From Kribbella soli (GTDB taxonomy: Bacteria > Actinomycetota > Actinomycetes > Propionibacteriales > Kribbellaceae), in contig NZ_SJJZ01000002.1 in assembly GCF_004331345.1 (NCBI RefSeq), forward strand, positions 744,001 through 808,000: a DNA stretch of 64,000 nt, written 5' to 3'. This document shows positions 33,618 to 42,007 of this stretch, piece after piece. The notes beneath the pieces are model-generated. The model did no database searches, was not told where the DNA came from, and worked only from the letters and a program-made list of their open reading frames with translations. How positions within the stretch are numbered: position 1 is the first letter of the stretch; each line of letters starts with the position of its first letter. Position numbers and translations under genes: made by a program.

Positions 33618-34990
33618 CCGACCACGACCTCGACGTCGTGGTGGCCGACGAGGGTGGCCGGGACGAACGGCGCTGCCGTCGCTTGACCGTCGAGGTGGAC
33701 AGACCGGACGCGGGTGCCTTCGCCTCGTAGCGTCACGTCGAGCGTCGCTGCTCGGTACCGAAGCGATCGCAGCGACCATTCACCGGCGTACGGCGTCGGC
33801 ACGGTCGGCCGGATCGTGATGCCGTCGGCACCGAAGCTGAGCCCGAAGAGGCCTTCGTGGACGAGTCGGAGCAGCGCCGTGGCAGACCAGGTCTGGTGCG
33901 GGAGCGACTCCCACTGACGGCCCACCTGCCAGCCACCGTCCACCTCACCCGTGGTCGCGTTGTAGACCTCGAACAGCTCGTCGCCGCTCGAGCGGAAGAG
34001 CTGGACGAGGTCGTCGAGCGTGCGGCCGAACTCTGCCGCGTGCTGAGCTGCTGCTGCCGAGTACCCCCACAGCCCCATGACCATCGGCCAGCAGATGGCA
34101 TTGTGGCGGCCGGGGCGCTCTGACCCGAAACGCGCGAAGTGCGGCCACACGTTCACGACGCCGTAGGGCTCGCGATGGATGCCCTCGACGATCCCGGCGA
34201 CTCGCTCCGCTCCGGCGATGCCGAACTCGATCACCAGCGCGAGCCCGGCGGTCTCCTGATGGAGATCGAGCCCGTCGGGTCCGAGGAAGTAGCCGTAGCT
34301 GCCGACCCCGTCCGACCAGAGATGCTCGTTGATGGCGGCAACGAGTTCGGCCCGTTGATCGGCGTACGGCTCCGGCTCCGCGCCGGCCTCGGCTGCGAGT
34401 TGTTCCAGACAGTCAAGAGCTCCGACGTACACGGCATTCGTCGACAGGCAGCGGATGTCCCGGCTGTCCGGATGGTCCAGCACGAAGGACGACGGATTGT
34501 CCGGCTGGTACGGCGGTTCCGGGTAGCCGGCGATGCCGTCCTGCATCAGGGCTGGGCCGCGGTAGAGGCCGGTCCTGGTGTCGAAGCGATCACGCCTGAG
34601 GATGTCCAGGGAGGCCGCGCCGACCCGGAAAGCCTCGGCCGCGAAGCCCGCATCGCCGGTCACCAGGTGATGGTGCCTGGCACCGATGATCCAGATGATC
34701 TGGTCCCACCATTGGTTGTCCTGAGAGATCAGGCCGTCGGTGCAGACCTTCTGCAACGTGTGCTTGGCGACTTCGGGCGACAGCAGACTCGCCGCATGCC
34801 ACGAGTTGATGGCGGCGTCCCGCGTCCACGGATCGGAGTACCCTCCCCCGGCCCGCAGGTACGCCGTACCGGCGGCCGCGCCGGCGATCGTGTTGATGTC
34901 GAGGAGATTGTGCAGGGCTGCGGAGTAGCACACTCGAAGGTTCTCACCGCGCGAACCGGCGGCCGACTCGAGCACAGGGCGATCGCTCAT
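33614..34990 (-). CDS. Six-hairpin glycosidase superfamily protein
   Basis: A 458-residue protein with (alpha/alpha)6-barrel features: GGYSDPWTRDAAINSWHAASLL near residues 49-70, DQIIWIIGARHH, WPMVMGLWGYSAAAAQ and GGWQVGRQWESLPHQTWSA. A C-terminal beta region follows (TVPTPYAGEWSLRSLRYR). It looks like GH63/GH65/amylo-alpha-glucosidase relatives acting on alpha-linked sugars. No signal peptide. Substrate undetermined. Monocistronic and divergent from the ABC exporter. Confidence 0.8.
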   Translation of the reverse strand: MSDRPVLESAAGSRGENLRVCYSAALHNLLDINTIAGAAAGTAYLRAGGGYSDPWTRDAAINSWHAASLLSPEVAKHTLQKVCTDGLISQDNQWWDQIIWIIGARHHHLVTGDAGFAAEAFRVGAASLDILRRDRFDTRTGLYRGPALMQDGIAGYPEPPYQPDNPSSFVLDHPDSRDIRCLSTNAVYVGALDCLEQLAAEAGAEPEPYADQRAELVAAINEHLWSDGVGSYGYFLGPDGLDLHQETAGLALVIEFGIAGAERVAGIVEGIHREPYGVVNVWPHFARFGSERPGRHNAICWPMVMGLWGYSAAAAQHAAEFGRTLDDLVQLFRSSGDELFEVYNATTGEVDGGWQVGRQWESLPHQTWSATALLRLVHEGLFGLSFGADGITIRPTVPTPYAGEWSLRSLRYRAATLDVTLRGEGTRVRSVHLDGQATAAPFVPATLVGHHDVEVVVG

Positions 34991-35041
34991 GCCCCCACCC
35001 TTTCAGAACCCGCCCACCGGGCGCGGGCAGGGCGTAGTACT

Positions 35042-35058
35042 CAGGTCCGACGGACCTG
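35042..35058. promoter_or_regulatory. Perfect palindrome upstream of ABC exporter
   Basis: CAGGTCC-GAC-GGACCTG is a perfect 7-3-7 inverted repeat, followed by a further GGTCCGA half-like unit. It lies about 40 bp before the ABC ATP-binding gene, where a repressor or activator could bind. Confidence 0.45.
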
Positions 35059-35099
35059 GGTCCGATGTGCCGGCCGGCTGGATCGCGTTGGCTGGGGGC

Positions 35100-35801
35100 A
35101 TGCTTTCGATTCATGAGGTCACCAAGCGGCGCGGGTCGCGGGAGATATTGTCCGGGTTGAGCTTCGAGGCGCGACCGGGCCGGGTGACGGCGTTCCTCGG
35201 GCCGAACGGGGCCGGGAAGACGTCGACGCTGCGGATCCTGCTCGGGCTGGATACGGCGACTTCGGGTACGGCGTTGATCGACGGTGTGCCGTTCGCACGG
35301 CTGGCGGATCCCGTTCGGAAGGTCGGCGCGGTGCTCGAAGGGTCCGGCGCGCATCGATCCCGGACCGGTCGCGCGCATCTCCGGTGGGTCGCCGCGGCCG
35401 GCGGTGTCCCGCGGGCCCGGGTCGACGAGGTGCTCGAACTCGTCGGGCTGGCCGACGATTCCCGCCGCCGGGTCCGCAGCTACTCGCTCGGGATGGGCCG
35501 GCGGCTCGGACTCGCCGCGGCCCTGCTCGGCGATCCCGACGTACTCGTGCTGGACGAGCCGGTGAACGGCCTGGATCCCGAGGGGATCCGCTGGATCAGG
35601 ACGTTCCTGCGCGACCGGGCCGCGTCCGGACGGACCGTGCTGCTGTCCAGCCACTTCCTCGGCGAGGTCGCCGCGACGGTCGACGACGTGGTGGTCATCG
35701 ACCGCGGCCGGATCGTTGCTCAAGGCTCCTTGTCCGAGGTGGTCGGTGATCACGGCTCGATCGAGAACGCGTACTTCGCGCTGACCGGAGGCGCCCGATG
35801 A
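35100..35801 (+). CDS. ABC transporter ATP-binding protein
   Basis: A 233-residue ATPase: Walker A GPNGAGKT (residues about 34-41), signature-like YSLGMGRRLGLAAALLG, Walker B VLVLDEP and the H-loop SSHFL. The signature lacks the canonical LSGGQ, as in drug/bacitracin-type exporters (DrrA/BcrA class). ATG 35100 is supported by GGGGG; the upstream frame extension is rejected. Its stop overlaps the first permease as ATGA. It probably exports a lipid-like or antibiotic compound. Confidence 0.92.
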   Translation: MLSIHEVTKRRGSREILSGLSFEARPGRVTAFLGPNGAGKTSTLRILLGLDTATSGTALIDGVPFARLADPVRKVGAVLEGSGAHRSRTGRAHLRWVAAAGGVPRARVDEVLELVGLADDSRRRVRSYSLGMGRRLGLAAALLGDPDVLVLDEPVNGLDPEGIRWIRTFLRDRAASGRTVLLSSHFLGEVAATVDDVVVIDRGRIVAQGSLSEVVGDHGSIENAYFALTGGAR

Positions 35802-36529
35802 AAGCTCTCCGCGCGGAGCTGACCAAGCTCACCTCGCTCCCCGGCGTCTGGATCGCGGTCGCGATCGGCCTGGTGCTGCCCGCCGGGGTCACCGTGCTCA
35901 ATGCGTCGAACAGCCGTTCCGTACCGAGTGCGGACACCGGGTTCCGGGAGCTCGCGATCGGGGTCGTCGCCGCGATCGTGATCGGAGTGGTGGCGATCAG
36001 CAGCGAATACCTCGCGGAAGGCGAGGAGTCCGGCGGCAGCCGGCAGATCACCACGAGCCTGACCGCCGTCCCGTCCCGGTCGAGGTTCCTGCTCGCGAAG
36101 ACGGCCGCGGTCGCCGGGACGGTCGGCCTCCTCGCGCTGATCAGCTCGGCGATCACCTTGACCGCCACGGACCTGACGTCGGCCGACGTGTCGATCGGTA
36201 CGTCGGACCTGCCCCGAGTGCTCGGGATCGCGGCGTACTGGATCTTCAGCGCCCTGCTCGCCGCCGGCATCACCCTGGTCACTCGCAGCGGGATCATCCC
36301 GCTGTCCGTCCTGATCGTGAACATCTCCGTCGTCTCCGTGAGCTTCCTGCTGACCAAGGTGACGCGCCTTGCGTACTACTTCCCGGACCTGGCAGGAACG
36401 CATCTGTTCCTGCGCGACTCCGACGGTCCCGTCGACCTCACCCCGGTCGCCGGCGGTTTGGTGATGGGGCTGTGGGTCGCGGTGATTGCCGGAATCGGCG
36501 CGGCCGCGTTCGTCAGGCGCGACGCATGA
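35798..36529 (+). CDS. ABC transporter permease 1
   Basis: A 243-residue ABC-2-type permease with six hydrophobic segments. MKALRAELTKLTSLPGVWIAVAIGL is the usual start (amphipathic helix, then helix 1). SSEYLAEGEESGGSRQITTSLTAVPSRSRFLLAKTAA is the coupling region. Overlaps both neighbours by 4 bp (ATGA). Confidence 0.88.
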   Translation: MKALRAELTKLTSLPGVWIAVAIGLVLPAGVTVLNASNSRSVPSADTGFRELAIGVVAAIVIGVVAISSEYLAEGEESGGSRQITTSLTAVPSRSRFLLAKTAAVAGTVGLLALISSAITLTATDLTSADVSIGTSDLPRVLGIAAYWIFSALLAAGITLVTRSGIIPLSVLIVNISVVSVSFLLTKVTRLAYYFPDLAGTHLFLRDSDGPVDLTPVAGGLVMGLWVAVIAGIGAAAFVRRDA

Positions 36530-37104
36530 ACCTGCTCCGCGCCGAGCTGCTGAAACTCGCTACGCTGCCCGCGATCCGGTTCACCGTCATCGGGACGTGG
36601 GCGGTCACGGTTCTCCTGTCGGCTGCGGCACCTGACGTCAGTACGGCGTTGTACGGCCCGCTGCTGGCCGGCTTCCTGATCCTCGGTCTGATCGCGGCGA
36701 CTTCGGAGTACCAGGGTGGTCAGATCCGGACCACTCTCGTCGCGGCGCCCCGGCGGGTCACGACGTACGTCGCCAAGGTCGGGGCGCTCGTCGTCATCAC
36801 CCTCCCGGCCGCCGCGGTGACCGTTGCCCTCGGCACCATCGTGTCCGGGGAGTCGGAGGCGAAGGCGGCTGGCTACTTCGCCTTCACAACGGTGATCGCG
36901 CACGCAGTCGGGAGCTTGACCCGGCGGACGCTGCCGGCGCTGGTCGGACTACTCGCCTACTACTTCATCGTCGGTCCGCTGCTCCAACCCCGAGTCCCCT
37001 TCGCGAAGTACCTGCTGGACAGTCCCGACTGGTTCGTCGCCCTCCCCTGGACGGCGGTAGCCACGAGCCTCGGCCTACTCGCGTTCCGCAGTCGAGACGC
37101 CTGA
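36526..37104 (+). CDS. ABC transporter permease 2
   Basis: A 192-residue permease homologous in layout to permease 1 (MNLLRAELLKLATLPAIRFTVIGTWAV; TSEYQGGQIRTTLVAAPRRVTTYVAKVGAL) but about 50 residues shorter, with four or five helices. The two probably form a heterodimeric channel with the ATPase. Starts inside the previous stop codon (ATGA). Confidence 0.86.
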   Translation: MNLLRAELLKLATLPAIRFTVIGTWAVTVLLSAAAPDVSTALYGPLLAGFLILGLIAATSEYQGGQIRTTLVAAPRRVTTYVAKVGALVVITLPAAAVTVALGTIVSGESEAKAAGYFAFTTVIAHAVGSLTRRTLPALVGLLAYYFIVGPLLQPRVPFAKYLLDSPDWFVALPWTAVATSLGLLAFRSRDA

Positions 37105-37138
37105 GCGGCGGTTGTACCCCGACGGCGCCTGGTAGTGC

Positions 37139-38137
37139 TCAGATGGTGATGACGGCCTTGCCCCGGACGTGCCCGGACGCGAGGTGGCGGATGGCGTCAG
37201 CGGCCTGGTCCAGCGGGTACGTCCGGTCGATGCTCGGCGTCACGTCGCCGGCCTCGATGAGCGCGGTCAACCGCTCGAGGTCGCCGGCCCGCACCTTGGC
37301 GACGAACCAGGCCAGCCGCTGGCTCACGACCATCGACAGCATCAGCGCCCGCACCGACCGGTTCATCCCACCGGTGAGGTCGCCGCCGTCCTCGCCGCCG
37401 ACGAGCACGACCGTCCCCTTGGGGGTCAGCGCTCGGCGCAGCCGCGACAGTCCGGCATTCCCGGCGATGTCGAGGACCAGGTCGTAGTGGTGCGTGCCGT
37501 CGGCGTAGTCGTCGCGGGTGTAGTCAAGGACCCGGTCGGCGCCGAGAGAGCGCAGCAGATCCAGCTTCGCCGTACCGGCCACGCCGGTCACTTCCGCTCC
37601 GAAAGCCTTGGCCAGCTGTACGGCGTAGCTGCCGACTCCCCCGGACGCGCCGATCACCAGCACCTGCTGCCCCGCCTCGATCCGGCCCTGGTCGGTCAAG
37701 GCCTGCAGTGCGGTCGCAGCCGAGACCGGGACCGCGGCGGCCTGCTCGAACGAGAGGTTCACCGGCTTGCGCGCCAGTTGGTCCTCGACGGCGACGGCGT
37801 ACTCCGCGAAGGAGCCGCGGCCGGCGCCGTACACCTCGTCCCCGACGGCGAACCTCGTCACTGCGGACCCGACGGCCTCGACCGTTCCAGCGAGGTCACG
37901 CCCCAGTACCCGGACCTTCGGACCACGGAAGCCGAGACCCGCGATCCGCATCAGATAGGGCTTGCCGGTCATCAGGTGCCAGGTGCCGCGGTCCAGACCC
38001 GCTGCCTGCACACGGACCAGAACCTCGTTGCCGGTGACCTCCGGACGGCCGATGCGCTCATGGCGCAGTACGCCGGCATCGCCGTACGTGTCCTGAACCA
38101 CCGCCCACATCTGGGTGGTCACCTTCTCAGTGACCAT
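37139..38137 (-). CDS. NADPH:quinone oxidoreductase-like MDR family protein
   Basis: A 332-residue medium-chain dehydrogenase/reductase. The Rossmann motif GASGGVGSYAVQLA sits near residues 150-165. The catalytic and structural zinc ligands of alcohol dehydrogenases are missing, as in zeta-crystallin/quinone reductases. Probable NAD(P)H-dependent reduction of quinones or enones. ATG 38137 is one of two reasonable starts (also 38110, MWAVVQ). It is divergent from a TetR gene whose operator lies between, so it is likely the regulated target. Confidence 0.88.
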   Translation of the reverse strand: MVTEKVTTQMWAVVQDTYGDAGVLRHERIGRPEVTGNEVLVRVQAAGLDRGTWHLMTGKPYLMRIAGLGFRGPKVRVLGRDLAGTVEAVGSAVTRFAVGDEVYGAGRGSFAEYAVAVEDQLARKPVNLSFEQAAAVPVSAATALQALTDQGRIEAGQQVLVIGASGGVGSYAVQLAKAFGAEVTGVAGTAKLDLLRSLGADRVLDYTRDDYADGTHHYDLVLDIAGNAGLSRLRRALTPKGTVVLVGGEDGGDLTGGMNRSVRALMLSMVVSQRLAWFVAKVRAGDLERLTALIEAGDVTPSIDRTYPLDQAADAIRHLASGHVRGKAVITI

Positions 38138-38345
38138 GACGAGCGGCTTCCAGTGAGACCCTGCGACTGCGGACAACAAGCCAGAGCGCCAGGAGGAACT
38201 CGCCGAGGAAGGTGACCGTGGCGACACTGCCCGGCGACGAGACCGGCGCGCTGGATCGACGAGGCCTCGCCTGGTGGGTAGCCGGTGACAGGGAGGCCGG
38301 ATGGCCTTCGGTGGTGAGGTGATTCATTGGATCCCCCCGGATCAA
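38138..38345 (-). pseudogene. Possible remnant of a DUF4386-type membrane gene
   Basis: The minus strand upstream of the MDR gene reads MNHLTTEGHP, then a polar stretch, then TVTFLGEFLLALWLVVRSRR. The latter resembles the C-terminal helix of DUF4386 membrane proteins, but the ~200-residue body is missing. If real, this is a deletion remnant; it may equally be chance. Confidence 0.25.
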
Positions 38346-38350
38346 TCGGG

Positions 38351-38391
38351 TTTCGTACTTAGTACGGGACGGTACAGTACAAAGTACGAAA
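38351..38391. promoter_or_regulatory. Nested palindromic operator of the TetR regulator
   Basis: TTTCGTACTT (38351-38360) and AAGTACGAAA (38382-38391) form a perfect 10-bp inverted repeat. Inside is CGTACTTAGTACG (38354-38366), itself a palindrome, and GTACAGTAC. Three GTAC cores are thus arrayed over 41 bp, 38 bp before the TetR start: a typical autoregulatory TetR operator. Confidence 0.72.
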
Positions 38392-38428
38392 GCACTATGG
38401 CCGGTGAGCAGCGACGAAGAGGAGCGAG

Positions 38429-39118
38429 ATGTCCGAACGCTCGGCAGGCAGCCGCTCGGAACGTCCCCGACTCAGCCGGGAACGCGTCCTGTGGGGCGCC
38501 GTCGCGGTGGCCGACGGGGGCGGTATCGACGCCCTGACGATCCGCTCGCTGTCCAACAGCCTGGGCGTGAAGCCGATGTCGGTCTACTACTACGTCGCCA
38601 ACAAGGACGAGATCCTCGACGGCATCGTCGACCTCGTGTTCAGCGAGATCGAGCTGCCCACGCCCGGAGGGGACTGGCGTGCGGAGATCCGCCGGCGAGC
38701 CGACTCGGCCCGTCGCGTGTTGCGGGCCCATCCGTGGGCGATCGGGCTGATGGAGTCACGCACCAGTCCGGGCCCGGCGACACTGCGCCACCACGACGCC
38801 GTCATCGCCACCCTGCGTGCCGCCGGCTTCTCTCCCCCGCTGACCGCCCACGCCTACGCCCTGCTCGACAGCTACACGTACGGGTTCGCGCTCCAGGAGG
38901 TCGGTCTGCCCTTCGAGGGCTCGGACACCGTCGGCGACATCGCCGAGCCGATCATGGACAGATTCTCCACCGGCGAGTACCCGCACCTCGTGGAGATGGC
39001 GACCGGCTACTACCTCCAGCCCGGATACAACTTCGGCGACGAATTCGAGTGGGGCCTCAACCTGATCCTCGACGCCCTCGCCGGCGCAATCCGCCAGGAG
39101 CGCCGCAACGCGGTGTAG
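38429..39118 (+). CDS. TetR/AcrR-family transcriptional regulator
   Basis: A 229-residue repressor-type protein. The helix-turn-helix (residues about 20-60) reads LTIRSLSNSLGVKPMSVYYYVANKDEILDGIVD, a classical TetR recognition region. The C-terminal ligand domain (about 75-225) matches the TetR_C group seen with TetR proper. It probably represses itself and the divergent MDR reductase until a ligand binds. Confidence 0.92.
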   Translation: MSERSAGSRSERPRLSRERVLWGAVAVADGGGIDALTIRSLSNSLGVKPMSVYYYVANKDEILDGIVDLVFSEIELPTPGGDWRAEIRRRADSARRVLRAHPWAIGLMESRTSPGPATLRHHDAVIATLRAAGFSPPLTAHAYALLDSYTYGFALQEVGLPFEGSDTVGDIAEPIMDRFSTGEYPHLVEMATGYYLQPGYNFGDEFEWGLNLILDALAGAIRQERRNAV

Positions 39119-39127
39119 CCGTGCTGA

Positions 39128-41824
39128 TCAGGAATCGTCGCCCCGCAGGTGTCGGCCGTACCAGTCGGGCTCGGGGGGCGTCGGGGTCAGGCGTATCCGC
39201 ACGTCGACCGCGAATGCGCCGGACGGGGCGGCCATCAACGGGTTGATGTCCAGTTCGGCGAGCTCGGGCACCACGTTCGCCAGCCACGCGATCCGGTGGA
39301 TGACACTCAAGACTGCGTCTTGGTCAGCGGCTTGCGCACCGCGGTATCCCGCAAGCACCGGGGCGCAACGCAGCGAGTGCAGCATGTCGAGCGCATCCAG
39401 ATCGGTGAGCGGCAACCCGCGCCACTGACGATCAGCCAGTACGTCGGTCAGCACGCCACCGCTGCCGGCCATCACCAACGGCCCGAACAGCCGATCCCGC
39501 ACCACACCGATCGCCAACTCGGTCCCCTTCGGCGCCATCGCCTGAACCAGCACTCGTGGATCCCCAGCAGCCGATGTGATCTCCTCGTACGCCTTGCCGA
39601 GCTGAACCGCATTCGCCAACCCAACCCGTACACCGCCGATATCGGTCTTGTGCAGTACGCCGGGCGCCGCCGTCTTCACCGCGACCGGATACCCAGCCGC
39701 CGCGATCGCCTCGGCCTGAGATGCCGCGGTCACGACCGGAATCACAGACACACCCGCACACCGCAGCAGTTGACTCGCTTGCCGCGGATCCAGCCATCGA
39801 CCCTCGGGCGACTCCCGAAAGAACCGTTGGACCACCCCACGAGCGCCTGCCGCGTCCACCTGAGCCAGCACCGGTACGACGCCCTGCGGCCGCGCGCGCC
39901 ATTCGGCGTACCGAACCGCCTGGGCCAGCGCACGGACCGCACTCTCCGGGAACGGGAACACCGGCAGCCGCCGCCCGTCCGGCAACGCGATCTCCGGAGC
40001 AGCGTGCCTCGACCCGACGCAGTTCACGACGATCGGAAGCCCTGCAGCGTCACCGGCGGCGGCGATCGCGTCGTAGATCTCGTCGACGTTGCCGGCGCGC
40101 GTCACGGCGTAGTTCACCACCATGCTGTCGACCTCACTGCTCGCCAGCAGCACCCGCAGGGCTTCCTGCAAGCTGGAGGGCGATGCTGCCGCACCGAGGT
40201 CGACGGGGTTCGCCGTACCCACCGCCCCGACCGCAGCGAGCTGCTCCTGGACGTCCGCGCTCAGCTCCGGCAGTTCCAGACCGAGACGCGCAGCGGCATC
40301 GGCCGCGAGGATGCCCGCGCCACCTGCGTTGCCCACGACCGCGACCCGACGACCACGCGGCAACGGCGGCACCGCGAGTACCCGGGCCGTTTCCACCAGT
40401 TCCTCCACGGTGTCCATCCGCAGTACGCCGGACTGCGCGAGCAGCGCGTCGACGGCAGTCTCCGGAGTCGCGGCGGCCGCGGTGTGCGACGCACCGGCCC
40501 GGCGACCACCGATCGAGCGCCCGCCCTTGACGACCAGGATCGGCTTCGTCCGGCCGATCATCCGGGCCAGACCGCCGAACTTCCGCGGGTTCCCGAACGA
40601 CTCCAGGTACAGCCCGATCACTGCGGTCCGCGGATCGCCCCACCAGTGCAGCAGTACGTCGTTGCCGCTGACATCGACCTTGTTGCCGAGGGAGACGAAC
40701 TCCGAGATCCCCAGACCGGTCCGGCCGGCATGCTCCAGCACCGCGATACCGACCGCACCGGACTGCGCCGCGATGGCAAGCGCACCAGGCATCGGCGAGA
40801 CCTCCGCGAAAGTCGCGTTCAGGCGCACCTCCGGTGCCGTGTTCACCAGGCCGAGACAGTTCGGCCCGATCAGCCGGATGCTGTGCCGACGGGCGATCTC
40901 CAGAAGCTCTCGCTGCAGTTCGCGGCCGCTCGTCCCGAGCTCGGAGAACCCTGACGTCAGCACGACCGCGCCGCCGACCCCGCACTTGCCGCACTCCGCG
41001 AGCACGTCCAGCACCTGCTCGGCCGGAACGGCGATGACCGCGAGATCGACCGTGGACGGCACCGCCGAGATCGACGGGTACGCCGGCACCTCCGCGACCT
41101 CGCCGACGTGCGGATTCACGGCGTACACCGAGCCGGTGAAGCGACCCCTGACGATGTTGTGCAACAGCTCATGGCCGATGCCGCCGGGCCGGCGGCCGGC
41201 GCCGATCACCGCGACCGTCCGGGGCGAGAACAGTCGTCGCAACGAGCGGTTCTCGGCCGCTCGCTCCCGATCAGCCATCTTCTCGAGTGTCAGTGGGTGG
41301 TACGCGGTGTCGAGCACCAGCTCGACAACCCCGCTGTCGAGCTTGCGGACCTGCTCGAAGCCCGAGTCGGCCAGCACCCGCAGCATCTTGCCGTTCTCGC
41401 CCAGCGTGTCGGCCCGCAGTCGCTCGATGCCGTTCTCGCGGGCGGTGGCGGCCAGCTGCTCGAGCAGCAACGTCCCGATCCCCCGGCCGTGGACCGAGTC
41501 CTGGAGCAGGAAGGCCATCTCGGCCTCACCCGCCCGGAGCGTCTCGTAGCTCGCGATCCCGACCACGTCGTCGCCGTACTCCGCGACCAGCGCCACGTGA
41601 TCGCCGTGGTCAGCGGCCAGGTGGTGCGTGTACTCGTCGGCCATGTGCCGGCTGATGCCGAAGAAGCGGAGGTAGATCGACTCGTCGGACACTCGCTGGT
41701 TCATGGCCTCCAGAGCCGGCTCGTCGTCCTCACGCACCGGCCGGATCCGTACCACGGACCCGTCTGCCGCCAGCACGTCCCAGCCTGCTCGAGGCCGGGC
41801 GTCCGGCTGCTCGATCGCCGTCAT
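39128..41824 (-). CDS. GNAT-fused ADP-forming acyl-CoA synthetase
   Basis: An 898-residue fusion. Residues about 22-180 are a GNAT acetyltransferase (LLQDSVHGRGIGTLLLEQL acetyl-CoA loop). Residues about 195-490 hold the CoA-binding and ligase-CoA domains (IGPNCLGLVN, AAQSGAVG), with the conserved phospho-His region in GASHTAAAA. Residues about 670-890 form an ATP-grasp domain. Relatives are Pat-type protein acetyltransferases and ADP-forming acetyl-CoA synthetases. Because the His and ATP-grasp residues remain, catalytic interconversion of acyl-CoA and acid with ATP is possible. ATG 41824 has GGAAGGGGAG. A DosR-like box lies in the divergent gap with phosphoketolase. Confidence 0.88.
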   Translation of the reverse strand: MTAIEQPDARPRAGWDVLAADGSVVRIRPVREDDEPALEAMNQRVSDESIYLRFFGISRHMADEYTHHLAADHGDHVALVAEYGDDVVGIASYETLRAGEAEMAFLLQDSVHGRGIGTLLLEQLAATARENGIERLRADTLGENGKMLRVLADSGFEQVRKLDSGVVELVLDTAYHPLTLEKMADRERAAENRSLRRLFSPRTVAVIGAGRRPGGIGHELLHNIVRGRFTGSVYAVNPHVGEVAEVPAYPSISAVPSTVDLAVIAVPAEQVLDVLAECGKCGVGGAVVLTSGFSELGTSGRELQRELLEIARRHSIRLIGPNCLGLVNTAPEVRLNATFAEVSPMPGALAIAAQSGAVGIAVLEHAGRTGLGISEFVSLGNKVDVSGNDVLLHWWGDPRTAVIGLYLESFGNPRKFGGLARMIGRTKPILVVKGGRSIGGRRAGASHTAAAATPETAVDALLAQSGVLRMDTVEELVETARVLAVPPLPRGRRVAVVGNAGGAGILAADAAARLGLELPELSADVQEQLAAVGAVGTANPVDLGAAASPSSLQEALRVLLASSEVDSMVVNYAVTRAGNVDEIYDAIAAAGDAAGLPIVVNCVGSRHAAPEIALPDGRRLPVFPFPESAVRALAQAVRYAEWRARPQGVVPVLAQVDAAGARGVVQRFFRESPEGRWLDPRQASQLLRCAGVSVIPVVTAASQAEAIAAAGYPVAVKTAAPGVLHKTDIGGVRVGLANAVQLGKAYEEITSAAGDPRVLVQAMAPKGTELAIGVVRDRLFGPLVMAGSGGVLTDVLADRQWRGLPLTDLDALDMLHSLRCAPVLAGYRGAQAADQDAVLSVIHRIAWLANVVPELAELDINPLMAAPSGAFAVDVRIRLTPTPPEPDWYGRHLRGDDS

Positions 41825-41903
41825 GACAGCTCCCCTTCCGACACCCCACCAGCTCACCGCAGCGCAGGTCCGCGGAGCCAGTGCCGTTGGGTCCCGGGCC
41901 GTC

Positions 41904-41917
41904 GGGACCTTTGCCCC
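41904..41917. promoter_or_regulatory. DosR-like box A
   Basis: GGGACCTTTGCCCC with flanking TC and TA matches most of the mycobacterial DosR consensus (TTSGGGACTWWAGTCCCSAA, from established knowledge). It lies between the acyl-CoA synthetase and phosphoketolase, 90 bp before the latter. Confidence 0.55.
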
Positions 41918-42007
41918 TAGGACGTGACCGGCGGCAACCGCGAGGCTGAGGACCATGGATCGACCTGACGCGGTCGCAGCCGTACTCGACCTCTCGGAGG
42001 ACAACTC

